From assembly GCA_964449325.1 (NCBI GenBank), contig CAYUYJ010000003.1:180829-244828 (forward strand): a stretch of DNA of 64,000 nt, read 5' to 3'. This DNA comes from RGIG3002 sp964449325. GTDB taxonomy: Bacteria > Bacillota > Clostridia > Lachnospirales > Lachnospiraceae. Of this stretch, positions 16,883 to 24,841 are shown one piece after another; position 1 is the first letter of the stretch; every line of letters begins with the position of its first letter. A program made the position numbers and the translations under genes. The notes under the pieces were generated by a model, which had not been told where the DNA came from, did not search any database, and worked only from the letters and a program-made list of their open reading frames with translations.

Positions 16883-17896
16883 GTGAACGACAGAGCCGTA
16901 AATTTATTAGAAAATTATGATATAGAAGTGCTTCGTACTGCAAAAGGACGGGGCGCTGTTCTTTGTGAAGCAAAACAAGGTTATTTCATCTTTAAGGAGT
17001 ACAAGGGACCCCTTAATAAGTTGAAATTACAGGATAAACTGCTGAAAATCACAGCCGAAGAAGGTAAGGTTCCTGTAGAACAGATTATCGCTACAAAAGA
17101 AGGAGAACTTTTTGTAAAAGACGGAGAACAAATTCCCTATATACTAAAAACATATTTTGTCGGAAAAGAATGCAACGTGCGGGATTTGGAAGAGTGCCGA
17201 CAGGCAATGCGTACCCTGGCGCAATTGCATAAAGTGATGAGACTGCCTGTGGGCGACGTTGTGGACAGTCCGGTTTTCCGGATTGATTTGGAGTATGCAA
17301 AGCACAATAAAGAATTGAAAAAGGTACGTCAGTTTTTGCGTGAGAGAAGCCGGAAAACAGATTTTGAATTGTTCTTACTTAAAAATTATGACTTTTTCCT
17401 TGAAAATGCATTGCAGATAACTGAGGAATTGTTAAGTTATGACGTGGATAAGGATTATAGATATACGTTGGAACAGGGTTATATCTGTCACGGCGATTAT
17501 CAGTACCACAATCTTCTGAAAAATGAGAAAAAAATGGCGGTAGTTAATTTCGAGAAATGTGTCCGGGATAATCCGGTTCGGGATTTATATTTGTTCTTAC
17601 GAAAGCTTTTGGAAAAAAACAATTGGAATATTGAGTTGGGAAAAGAACTACTCGAAGTTTATCACAAAGAAAATTTATTATCGGCACATGATCTGATTCA
17701 ATTATACTACCGTTTCGCATATCCTGAAAAATTCTGGAAAATAGTTAATTTTTATTATAATTCCAATAAAGCATGGATACCGGAAAAGAATATGGAAAAG
17801 CTGAAAAAAGTAATAGACGGGGAAAAACATAAACAGGAATTTTTAGACAGTATCTTTTCCATCATTTCAAAAATGGGGGATGGGTTTTCAATTTAA
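16883..17896 (+). CDS. CotS-family spore coat protein (kinase-like fold)
   Basis: 337 residues resembling CotS/CotI coat proteins, which have an aminoglycoside-phosphotransferase-like fold. HGDYQYHNLL corresponds to the kinase catalytic loop, but the metal-binding Asp of the following motif is replaced in VVNFEKC, so it may be inactive as a kinase. GTG at 16883 is the likely start because CAGGGGGAA precedes it; the ATG one base earlier runs straight into a stop. Expected location is the spore surface. Confidence 0.75.
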   Translation: MNDRAVNLLENYDIEVLRTAKGRGAVLCEAKQGYFIFKEYKGPLNKLKLQDKLLKITAEEGKVPVEQIIATKEGELFVKDGEQIPYILKTYFVGKECNVRDLEECRQAMRTLAQLHKVMRLPVGDVVDSPVFRIDLEYAKHNKELKKVRQFLRERSRKTDFELFLLKNYDFFLENALQITEELLSYDVDKDYRYTLEQGYICHGDYQYHNLLKNEKKMAVVNFEKCVRDNPVRDLYLFLRKLLEKNNWNIELGKELLEVYHKENLLSAHDLIQLYYRFAYPEKFWKIVNFYYNSNKAWIPEKNMEKLKKVIDGEKHKQEFLDSIFSIISKMGDGFSI

Positions 17897-17962
17897 TTCA
17901 GGTGGTATATAATAAAAAGATAAAGACAACTGTAGGGAACAAGCGATAAAGTGGAGGTATCA

Positions 17963-19405
17963 ATGACGAAAAAGATAAATGCGGTAATTACGTGCATTTT
18001 AATATTATTGTGCATTACTCTGTTGGGTGGGTATGTGCTTACCAAAAGTGTGAAAAAGGAAACGGCAGAGGTTACGCAGACTTCTAACAATGCGGATACC
18101 GGTTTTGTGGTGGCAGAAGCGGGAAGTTATGATTCCGCAGATACGGCAGTGGTAGTGGAGAAGAATGCGGAAGAAGCAACAATTACTTTTCAGAATATGC
18201 AGCTTGGAAAGCAGTATACCCTTACCTATAACGGTGCTACAAAAATCAGTGATAAATACGACGAATCCATGTCTATGGCACAGATTATGGAGGGAGATAT
18301 TGTAGATATCACATTCCTGAAAGAAAAAAAGAGATTGAACAGTATCCGATTATCAGGTGAGAGTTGGCAGCTTACGGATATTTCCAGATATGATATCAAT
18401 GAACTGAAAAAACAGATGGTGATTGCAGATAATATTTATAAGATTACAGACGATACCGTTATTGTATCATCGGGAAAACAGGCAGAAGTCATGGACATTA
18501 ATGCTGTTGATGTACTGAAAGTAAGCGGTGTGGATTATAATATTTACAGCATTGTAGTGGATAAAGGTCATGGCTATCTGCGTCTGACCAACGATGAATA
18601 TTTTCTTGGGGGCTGGATAGAAGTCGGACAGTCCGTTATTCAGGAAGTAACGGAGGATATGCTTTTAGTCGTGCCGGAAGGTACTTATGATGTGCAGATT
18701 AGTAATAATGGAAACAGTGGGACAAAAAGGGTAGTTATTAACCGGAATGAAGAAGTAGAACTGGATGTGGGTGATTTAAAGGGTGAGGACCCGAAATTCG
18801 GAACTGTTTTGTTTACGGTTTCACCCGGTGATGCGGAAGTTTATCTTGACGGAGAAAAAGCGGATATCAGTCAGGCCGTGACCTTGGAATACGGTATTCA
18901 TCAAATGATTGTAAAGGCGGAAGGCTATGATACCATTACGCAATATATCAAGGTAGGTCAGGAAGCGGCTGGAATTGACGTAACCATGGAGAAATCCGAT
19001 GGAGAGGAGGAAACCGGGGAAGAAGAGAGTGTGGGAAGCAGTGAAGCGGAAAGCTCTGATTCTACGGGAAGCAGTACGACGAACAAAGATAATAAAGAGG
19101 AGAGCAGTTCCACAAGCAGCTCCGGGCAAAGTAGTGTTTCCGGTAACAGTTCTTCGGGTACCACGAGTACAGAGACAAGCACCACCGGTACTTATAAGGT
19201 ATATCTGGATGCGCCTGCGGGGGTAGAAGCTTACTTAGATGGTAATTATGTAGGAATTGTACCATGTAGTTTTAAAAAGACAAGCGGCAGCCACGTAGTA
19301 ACACTTAGGATGACCGGTTATTTGACGCGCAGTTATACCATCCAGTTGGATGAAGAAAAGAAAGATGTGAACTATTCTTTTAATGAATTGGAAAAGTCAG
19401 AGTAA
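17963..19405 (+). CDS. Membrane-anchored PEGA-domain protein
   Basis: 480 residues. An N-terminal hydrophobic segment (about residues 8-28) anchors an extracytoplasmic protein. Two PEGA-like repeats are visible: one around VSPGDAEVYLDGEKADI and one at the C-terminus around DAPAGVEAYLDGNYVGIVPC. They are joined by a long Ser/Thr/Gly/Glu-rich linker. PEGA domains are surface-associated beta modules of unknown binding partner. GTGGAGG precedes the ATG at 17963. Confidence 0.75.
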   Translation: MTKKINAVITCILILLCITLLGGYVLTKSVKKETAEVTQTSNNADTGFVVAEAGSYDSADTAVVVEKNAEEATITFQNMQLGKQYTLTYNGATKISDKYDESMSMAQIMEGDIVDITFLKEKKRLNSIRLSGESWQLTDISRYDINELKKQMVIADNIYKITDDTVIVSSGKQAEVMDINAVDVLKVSGVDYNIYSIVVDKGHGYLRLTNDEYFLGGWIEVGQSVIQEVTEDMLLVVPEGTYDVQISNNGNSGTKRVVINRNEEVELDVGDLKGEDPKFGTVLFTVSPGDAEVYLDGEKADISQAVTLEYGIHQMIVKAEGYDTITQYIKVGQEAAGIDVTMEKSDGEEETGEEESVGSSEAESSDSTGSSTTNKDNKEESSSTSSSGQSSVSGNSSSGTTSTETSTTGTYKVYLDAPAGVEAYLDGNYVGIVPCSFKKTSGSHVVTLRMTGYLTRSYTIQLDEEKKDVNYSFNELEKSE

Positions 19406-19452
19406 CAGAAATGGAAAAGTGCCGAAAATGCCGTAAAAAAGCCAAAATTACC

Positions 19453-19481
19453 TTGACAAAGAATGGAAAAACGGCTATATA
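19453..19481 (+). promoter_or_regulatory. Strong promoter for the HU gene
   Basis: TTGACA (19453-19458) and TATATA (19476-19481) are spaced by 17 bases, leaving a leader of about 70 bases before the HU start. Confidence 0.7.
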
Positions 19482-19560
19482 TATTATTAGGCGTTTCAAA
19501 AAGAAACATCTGACGAATACTAAATTAAAAGAAAACTCATTATCAGAGGAGGAGTTCACA

Positions 19561-19836
19561 ATGAACAAAACAGAATTAGTTGCAGCTATGGCTGATCAGG
19601 CAGGATTATCTAAGAAAGACGCTGAAAAAGCATTAAAGGCTTTCACAGATGTTGTTGCTGAAGAATTAAAGAAAGACGGAAAAGTTCAGTTAGTAGGCTT
19701 TGGTACTTTTGAAGTATCTAAGAGAGCTGCAAGAGAAGGTAGAAATCCTCAGAGTGGCGAAGTTATGAAGATCGCTGCTTCTAAAGCTCCTAAATTTAAA
19801 GCTGGTAAAGCTTTAAAAGATATGCTTAATGCATAA
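19561..19836 (+). CDS. hup: HU family DNA-binding protein
   Basis: 91 residues, the normal size. It bends and compacts DNA as a dimer. The start MNKTELVAAMADQAGLSKKD and the signature GFGTFEVSKRAAREGRNPQ are textbook HU. GAGGAGGAG lies just upstream. Codon use is biased to preferred codons (GCT, AAA, GTT), as expected for an abundant protein and unlike its neighbours. Confidence 0.97.
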   Translation: MNKTELVAAMADQAGLSKKDAEKALKAFTDVVAEELKKDGKVQLVGFGTFEVSKRAAREGRNPQSGEVMKIAASKAPKFKAGKALKDMLNA

Positions 19837-19852
19837 GATGGATGAAACGTAA

Positions 19853-19884
19853 GGGGAACCTGCTATGGTAGGTTCCCCTTCTTG
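19853..19884 (+). terminator. Terminator of hup
   Basis: GGGGAACC (19853-19860) pairs with GGTTCCCC (19871-19878), followed by TTCTTGT. Confidence 0.8.
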
Positions 19885-19941
19885 TATAATGGGACAAGAT
19901 ATATTAGGACAAGTCAGATGACAAATCAGAAAGGACAAGTT

Positions 19942-20181
19942 ATGAGATTAGACAAATATTTAAAGGTATCCCGCTTAATCAAAAGACGTACCGTTGCCAA
20001 CGAGGCATGTGACGGCGGAAGGGTGATGATTAATGACAAGCCTGCAAAGGCATCTGCGAATGTCAAAGAGGGCGATATAATCACAATCCAGTTCGGGAAC
20101 AAAGAGGTTAAAGTAGAAGTTCTGGATGTGCAGGAAACAGTAAAAAAAGAAGAAGCAAAAGAGCTTTTCAGATATATATAG
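19942..20181 (+). CDS. rqcP: S4-domain RNA-binding protein (RqcP/YabO type)
   Basis: 79 residues, essentially one S4 domain: MRLDKYLKVSRLIKRRTVAN, GGRVMINDKPAK. In Bacillus the orthologous protein binds stalled 50S subunits and helps alanine tailing in ribosome rescue. Its place just before yabP and yabQ matches the Bacillus order. The start at 19942 has AAAGGACAAG upstream. Confidence 0.9.
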   Translation: MRLDKYLKVSRLIKRRTVANEACDGGRVMINDKPAKASANVKEGDIITIQFGNKEVKVEVLDVQETVKKEEAKELFRYI

Positions 20182-20253
20182 TAAGATTTCCCTCATAAAA
20201 AACCAAACCACCTAATATACTCTAACAAGGGTATGTAAGAATGGAGGTTTTTT

Positions 20254-20544
20254 ATGGAGGAATTTAATAATGTAAACAAAAGAACGCACAAGCTCACATT
20301 GAACAGCAGGCGGATTTGCACTATTACCGGTGTAGTGGATGTACTTTCCTTTGATGTAAGTGAAATTCTCTTGGAAACGGATCAGGGAATGCTTATGATA
20401 AAGGGAAGTGAATTGCATGTAAACCGTCTGACACTGGAAAAAGGTGAGGTAGATATAGAAGGAAAAATCGACAGTCTTACCTATTCGGAAACAGGTGGTT
20501 ATCAGAGTAAAAACGAGTCGCTTTTATCAAAACTGTTTAAGTAG
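20254..20544 (+). CDS. yabP: Sporulation protein YabP
   Basis: 96 residues. YabP is a mother-cell sporulation protein needed for cortex formation. LTLNSRRICTITGVVDVLSFD and the MIKGSELHV segment match the family. It is followed 9 bases later by yabQ in the conserved order. Confidence 0.93.
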   Translation: MEEFNNVNKRTHKLTLNSRRICTITGVVDVLSFDVSEILLETDQGMLMIKGSELHVNRLTLEKGEVDIEGKIDSLTYSETGGYQSKNESLLSKLFK

Positions 20545-20553
20545 GAAAGAGAA

Positions 20554-21042
20554 ATGAGTTCACAGATTGTTGAAGAAACTTTACTTATGTATCATTCTGT
20601 TTTACTTGGCGTTATTGTTGCGGTAATTTATGATATCATTCGCATTTTTCGCAGGATAGTAATTCATAACCGTTTTTTTCTTTCACTGGAGGATATTTTA
20701 TACTGGGTATTCTGTGCATGGGAAGTATTTTATCTGCTTTATCGGGAAAGCAGCGGGGTGCTTCGGTGGTTTGCTATTTTGGGAATTGCTCTCGGAATGT
20801 TTTTGTATATGATTAGTATTAGTCGTTTTGTAGTGTATTTTGTGTCCGAGGCAATTAACAAAGTATTACATATTATTGGTAAAATAATCGCATTTTTGTT
20901 CACACCGGTGCGGTGGGTCGTACACAAAGCAGGCGCGGTATCTCAAAAAACCGGAAAAATAACGAAAAGAAGCGGACTTTTTTTGAAAAAGAAGTTGACG
21001 GCATCACGGAAAATGCTTAAAATAATATTATGTAAACATTAG
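20554..21042 (+). CDS. yabQ: Spore cortex biosynthesis protein YabQ
   Basis: 162 residues with about four membrane segments in the first 110 residues and a basic cytoplasmic tail rich in Lys. Assigned by membrane layout and by position between yabP and divIC. Its binding site GGAAAGAGAA is modest. Confidence 0.88.
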   Translation: MSSQIVEETLLMYHSVLLGVIVAVIYDIIRIFRRIVIHNRFFLSLEDILYWVFCAWEVFYLLYRESSGVLRWFAILGIALGMFLYMISISRFVVYFVSEAINKVLHIIGKIIAFLFTPVRWVVHKAGAVSQKTGKITKRSGLFLKKKLTASRKMLKIILCKH

Positions 21043-21081
21043 GTAAAATTCCGTAGTTTGAGAAATTGGGGGAAGGAACAT

Positions 21082-21390
21082 ATGGCAAGACGAAGAATTG
21101 CATATAGAAAAAGACGGCAAAACCGTTTTGGGATGTTCCTTACAGGTGTTGTCGTACTGATGTTGGTTGTGGTCGTGGCGGTAAGAAGTAACGAACTGAA
21201 GGAAAAGCGTACCGTATATGCAGCAAGAGAGGCAGCCCTGACACAGCAGATAGAAGAAGAGAAGGCTCGGACAGAAGAGATTGAGGAGTTCCGTAAATAT
21301 ACACAGACCAAGAAATATGCAGAGGAAGTTGCAAAGGACAAGCTTGGATTGGTGTATGAAGGTGAAATTATATTTAAAGAGGATGATTAA
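21082..21390 (+). CDS. divIC: Septum formation protein DivIC/FtsB family
   Basis: 102-residue bitopic protein: a basic cytoplasmic N-terminus, one membrane segment (MFLTGVVVLMLVVVVAV) and an extracytoplasmic coiled coil. The C-terminal EEVAKDKLGLVYEGEIIFKE is the DivIC/FtsB ending. It belongs to the division complex with DivIB and FtsL. The start at 21082 has GGGGAAGGAAC upstream. Confidence 0.9.
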   Translation: MARRRIAYRKRRQNRFGMFLTGVVVLMLVVVVAVRSNELKEKRTVYAAREAALTQQIEEEKARTEEIEEFRKYTQTKKYAEEVAKDKLGLVYEGEIIFKEDD

Positions 21391-21396
21391 ATGGGT

Positions 21397-21440
21397 AAAT
21401 CCCTATAAAGCTTGTATTTGTAAGCTTTGTAGGGATTTTT
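21397..21440 (+). terminator. Strong terminator after divIC
   Basis: AAATCCCTATAAAGCTT (21397-21413) pairs with AAGCTTTGTAGGGATTT (21422-21438) with one wobble, followed by a T-run. The recurring TATGTAATA motif comes directly after the T-run. Confidence 0.9.
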
Positions 21441-21458
21441 TATGTAATAGGAAAGTGC
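21441..21458 (+). repeat. Post-terminator motif copy (TATGTAATAGG)
   Basis: TATGTAATAGGAAAGTGC directly follows the T-tract. Related copies stand after the T-tracts at 29500 (TACGTAATA), 52108 (TATGTAATA), 56058 (TATGTAATAAGAAAGTGC) and 62003 (TGCGTAATAGG). The function is unknown. Confidence 0.6.
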
Positions 21459-21548
21459 TTATATGTTATGGGGAGCCAAAAACACAAACTTTGATTTGAT
21501 GAAACAGTGCGAAGACTGTCGTAAGAAACAGGCAGATGAGGGAGTGTT

Positions 21549-21582
21549 TTTGACAAAAAAGAAACCGAATATCCTCTATAAT
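21549..21582 (+). promoter_or_regulatory. Spo0A-type promoter of spoIIE
   Basis: TTGACA (21550-21555) and TATAAT (21577-21582) are separated by 21 bases, the unusual spacing known for the Bacillus spoIIE promoter. The -35 region read on the - strand gives TTTGTCAAAAA, a match to a Spo0A box. A weaker TGTCGTA lies near 21518. Confidence 0.65.
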
Positions 21583-21610
21583 AGAGTGAAAAATCTATGT
21601 GGAGGCAGCT

Positions 21611-22807
21611 ATGCGAAGACAAAAACAACTTCTTAATACAGAAAAAAGACAGAAGCTTCTTCCTGATTACGGCAGAAGCAGATTGTTGACTTATGCAGAT
21701 TCGTTCAGGGAACTGGCGGAAACCTTTGAAGATATGCCGGAAAAAGAAACCGAGGCAGTATGGGACAGGCAGGAACTGCTCTGGAAGAAGAAATTAAAAG
21801 AAAATTGCGGATTGATGGCAGGACAGTTGAATGAGGTTGCCAATATTATGGAGGAAGTGGCGGAGGAATCCTTTTGCTTTGAAACCTTGGGAGAGAAAAA
21901 AACAAAAAATGTGATGCAGGTGCTCATGGAAGACGGTATTCAGGTGCAGGAATTATATCGGATTCAAAACAGGGACGGCTTTTCGGAGTATATATTGTTA
22001 GCAAGGAAAAGCGGAAAAAGGGAGCGGAATGTGCAGGAGGCTGCAGATATTTTGTCGGTAGTGTTGAATACCCGCCTAATGCCCTCAGACGGTTGCCCGA
22101 TTCTTTTTTCGGATGTCTATAAGATGTTCCGTTTTACCGAAGAAGCAAAATTTCATGTTTTGACAGGGACTGCAATTGCTGTGAAAGAAAATGAAGAAGT
22201 TTCGGGAGACAATTTTTCTATTTATCAGACAGACCGGGGAAAGCTGACCATGCTTTTATCGGACGGAATGGGTTCCGGAAAAAAGGCTAACGGGGACAGC
22301 AGGGTTGTTGTTGAATTAATGGAAAAGCTTTTGGAGACAGGCTTCCGCCCGGAAATGGCAGTACAGATGATTAACAGTTCGATTTTGGTAGGCAGTGAGG
22401 AACGGAATATGTCTTCTCTGGATATGTGTCAGATTGATTTGCGGACAGGCATCAGTGAAATCATTAAAATCGGAGGTGCAAGCACTTATATCAAGCGGGC
22501 ACATCTGGTAGAACAGATTTCTTCGAGAAATCTGCCTCTTGGCATTTTTCGGGAGATTGAAAGCAAACCGGTTATCCGACAGCTTATGGACGGAGATTAT
22601 ATTTTTATGCTTTCCGACGGAATACGGGACGGGCTGTCTGAGGGCATCGGAGAAGAGGCACTTTCAGAAATTATTAGTCGGATGACGCTGGAAAATCCAA
22701 AGGAAATGGCAAATTACATTTTGAATTATGTCATTCGGGAGTGCAGGGGCAGAATCCGTGACGACATGACAGTGCTTGTAGTGGGTATTTGGGAAAATAT
22801 GTGTTGA
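21611..22807 (+). CDS. spoIIE: SpoIIE-type PP2C phosphatase, lacking the membrane domain
   Basis: 398 residues against about 820 for Bacillus SpoIIE. The C-terminal PP2C domain is intact: LLSDGMGSGKKANGDS, MLSDGIRDGL and RDDMTVLVVG supply the metal-binding Asp residues. The roughly 200 N-terminal residues are soluble and helical, resembling the regulatory domain. The ten-helix membrane domain is missing, and no upstream reading frame in the gap supplies it. The expected role is dephosphorylation of SpoIIAA to activate sigmaF in the forespore. The binding site TGTGGAGGC is good. Confidence 0.88.
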   Translation: MRRQKQLLNTEKRQKLLPDYGRSRLLTYADSFRELAETFEDMPEKETEAVWDRQELLWKKKLKENCGLMAGQLNEVANIMEEVAEESFCFETLGEKKTKNVMQVLMEDGIQVQELYRIQNRDGFSEYILLARKSGKRERNVQEAADILSVVLNTRLMPSDGCPILFSDVYKMFRFTEEAKFHVLTGTAIAVKENEEVSGDNFSIYQTDRGKLTMLLSDGMGSGKKANGDSRVVVELMEKLLETGFRPEMAVQMINSSILVGSEERNMSSLDMCQIDLRTGISEIIKIGGASTYIKRAHLVEQISSRNLPLGIFREIESKPVIRQLMDGDYIFMLSDGIRDGLSEGIGEEALSEIISRMTLENPKEMANYILNYVIRECRGRIRDDMTVLVVGIWENMC

Positions 22808-22880
22808 TGATTGCATTTTCTGCGTAAATTTACTATGATTGATAAAGAAAGCCAATGATTCGTAGATTGAGTAGAAAACC

Positions 22881-24278
22881 ATGCAGATGATAGAAAAAGT
22901 AAAACAATACGTTAGACAATATCATATGCTTATGCCGGGTGATACTGTTGTGGCAGGTGTTTCAGGAGGGGCAGATTCTCTGTGCCTTCTTTTTCTGTTG
23001 AAGGAATTTGCGGAAGAAATCCCGCTTCGGCTTGCCGTTGTACATGTAAATCACGGTGTGAGAGAAGAGGCGGGAGAGGATGCAGCATATGTAAAACAAA
23101 TCTGTGAAAAGCTGCAGGTGCCCTTTTTCCTGAAAGAAGCTGATGTAGAGGTACTTGCAGAAAAGCAGGGAATTTCGGTAGAGGAAGCGGGAAGAAATGT
23201 GCGGTATGAGGCATTTCAGGAGGTGTTGGAAAGTCTTACCGGCGGGCAGGGCGGAAAAATTGCGGTAGCACATACTGCAAATGATCGTGCCGAAACTATG
23301 CTGTTCCATTTATTCCGTGGGACCGGGCTTACGGGGCTTACCGGAATCAAGCCTGTACGGGGACAGGTTATCAGACCGCTGCTTTGTCTGGAAAGAGAAG
23401 AAATAGAGCAATTTTTAAAAGAAAAAGAAATTTCTTTTTGTATAGACCGGACCAATAACGAGGATACTTATACGAGGAATAAAATCCGACATCATATTCT
23501 TCCGTACGCAGAAGAGAAGATATGCGAGGGAACGGTGAGCCACATGAACCGTACGGCGGAAATGCTGTTGGAAACGGAGGACTTTCTGAGGGAGCAGACT
23601 CTTCGGCTCTATAAGCAGCTTACACAGGAAGCGGAAAACGGTACTTATGTAGAGGTAAAGGGGTTTTTAGAGCAGCCCGGACTTTTACAGAAGCGACTTC
23701 TTTTGTTGTGTGTAGAGAAAAGAATGGCAGGGCGCAGGGATTTTGGAGCGGTTCATATCGAAGAGATGCGGTCTCTGTTTTATAAAGAGGGGAACAAGGA
23801 ACTGTCACTTCCCTATGGAATGTTTTCGAGGCGGGAGTTTGACAAGGTATTTATCGGTATGCAGCAGAAGCCGGGCGGGACAGCGGCAGCAGAGGAAAGA
23901 GAGGTTCCTATACCGGGAATCGTTGAAATAAAAGAATTCGGTGTGTTTGAATTTGAGGTTTTTGAATATGATAAAAGTAAAATTATTCCACAAAAAACAT
24001 ATACGAAATGGTTTGATTATGATAAAATAATAAAATCTTTGGTGTTACGGACAAAGAAAACAGGTGACTATTTGACAATCAGTGAAGCATTATCCAAAAA
24101 GTCATTAAAAAAATATTTTATAGAGGAAAAGATTCCAAAAACTGAGCGGGAAAGGCTCTATGTGCTGGCAGATGGCAGCCATATTTTGTGGGTGCCCGGT
24201 TATCGGATTAGCCAGTACTATAAAGTAGAACCTGAAACGAAAAAGATTTTACAGGTACATTTCAGAGGAGGTCATTAG
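22881..24278 (+). CDS. tilS: tRNA(Ile)-lysidine synthetase
   Basis: 465 residues. It converts the wobble C of tRNA-Ile(CAU) to lysidine using ATP. The PP-loop motif GVSGGADSLCLLFL is near the N-terminus, followed by VHVNHGVREEAGEDA and ANDRAETMLFHLFRGTGLTG. It sits in the conserved tilS-hpt-ftsH order and stops immediately before the hpt start. Confidence 0.95.
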   Translation: MQMIEKVKQYVRQYHMLMPGDTVVAGVSGGADSLCLLFLLKEFAEEIPLRLAVVHVNHGVREEAGEDAAYVKQICEKLQVPFFLKEADVEVLAEKQGISVEEAGRNVRYEAFQEVLESLTGGQGGKIAVAHTANDRAETMLFHLFRGTGLTGLTGIKPVRGQVIRPLLCLEREEIEQFLKEKEISFCIDRTNNEDTYTRNKIRHHILPYAEEKICEGTVSHMNRTAEMLLETEDFLREQTLRLYKQLTQEAENGTYVEVKGFLEQPGLLQKRLLLLCVEKRMAGRRDFGAVHIEEMRSLFYKEGNKELSLPYGMFSRREFDKVFIGMQQKPGGTAAAEEREVPIPGIVEIKEFGVFEFEVFEYDKSKIIPQKTYTKWFDYDKIIKSLVLRTKKTGDYLTISEALSKKSLKKYFIEEKIPKTERERLYVLADGSHILWVPGYRISQYYKVEPETKKILQVHFRGGH

Positions 24279-24803
24279 ATGGCAGAACATATCAGAGTCT
24301 TGTTGACAGAGGAAGAGGTAGACAGAAAAATTCAGCAGATAGGTGATCAGATTAGTAAAGATTATGCCGGTAAGCAGGTGCATCTTGTATGCGTATTAAA
24401 GGGTGGAAGTTTTTTTATGTGTGAGCTTGCAAAGAGAATTACCGTTCCGGTATCTTTGGATTTTATGTCTGTGTCCAGCTATGGAAGTGAGACGAAATCA
24501 AGCGGTGTTGTAAAAATTGTTAAGGATTTAGATGAACCGTTGAAGGATAAAGAGGTTATCGTTATTGAAGATATTGTGGATTCCGGAAGAACCCTCAGCT
24601 ATCTTCTTGAAATTTTGCAGAACAGAGGGCCGAAGAGTCTGCGTCTGTGCACCCTTCTGGATAAACCGGATAGAAGAGTAACAGATGTGAAGGTTGACTA
24701 TACAGGCTTTGAAATTCCCGATGAGTTTGTAGTCGGATACGGTTTGGATTATGACCAGAAATATAGAAATCTTCCCTATATCGGTGTAGTGGAATTTGAC
24801 TAA
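24279..24803 (+). CDS. hpt: Hypoxanthine phosphoribosyltransferase
   Basis: 174 residues. It salvages hypoxanthine (and usually guanine) to IMP/GMP using PRPP. The PRPP-binding motif VIVIEDIVDSGRTL and DFMSVSSYG are present. The ATG directly abuts the tilS stop codon, with TTCAGAGGAGG as binding site inside the tilS end, so translation is coupled. Confidence 0.96.
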   Translation: MAEHIRVLLTEEEVDRKIQQIGDQISKDYAGKQVHLVCVLKGGSFFMCELAKRITVPVSLDFMSVSSYGSETKSSGVVKIVKDLDEPLKDKEVIVIEDIVDSGRTLSYLLEILQNRGPKSLRLCTLLDKPDRRVTDVKVDYTGFEIPDEFVVGYGLDYDQKYRNLPYIGVVEFD

Positions 24804-24841
24804 AAAACGTAATTATGTGTAACAGAAGAAAGGAGAAAACG

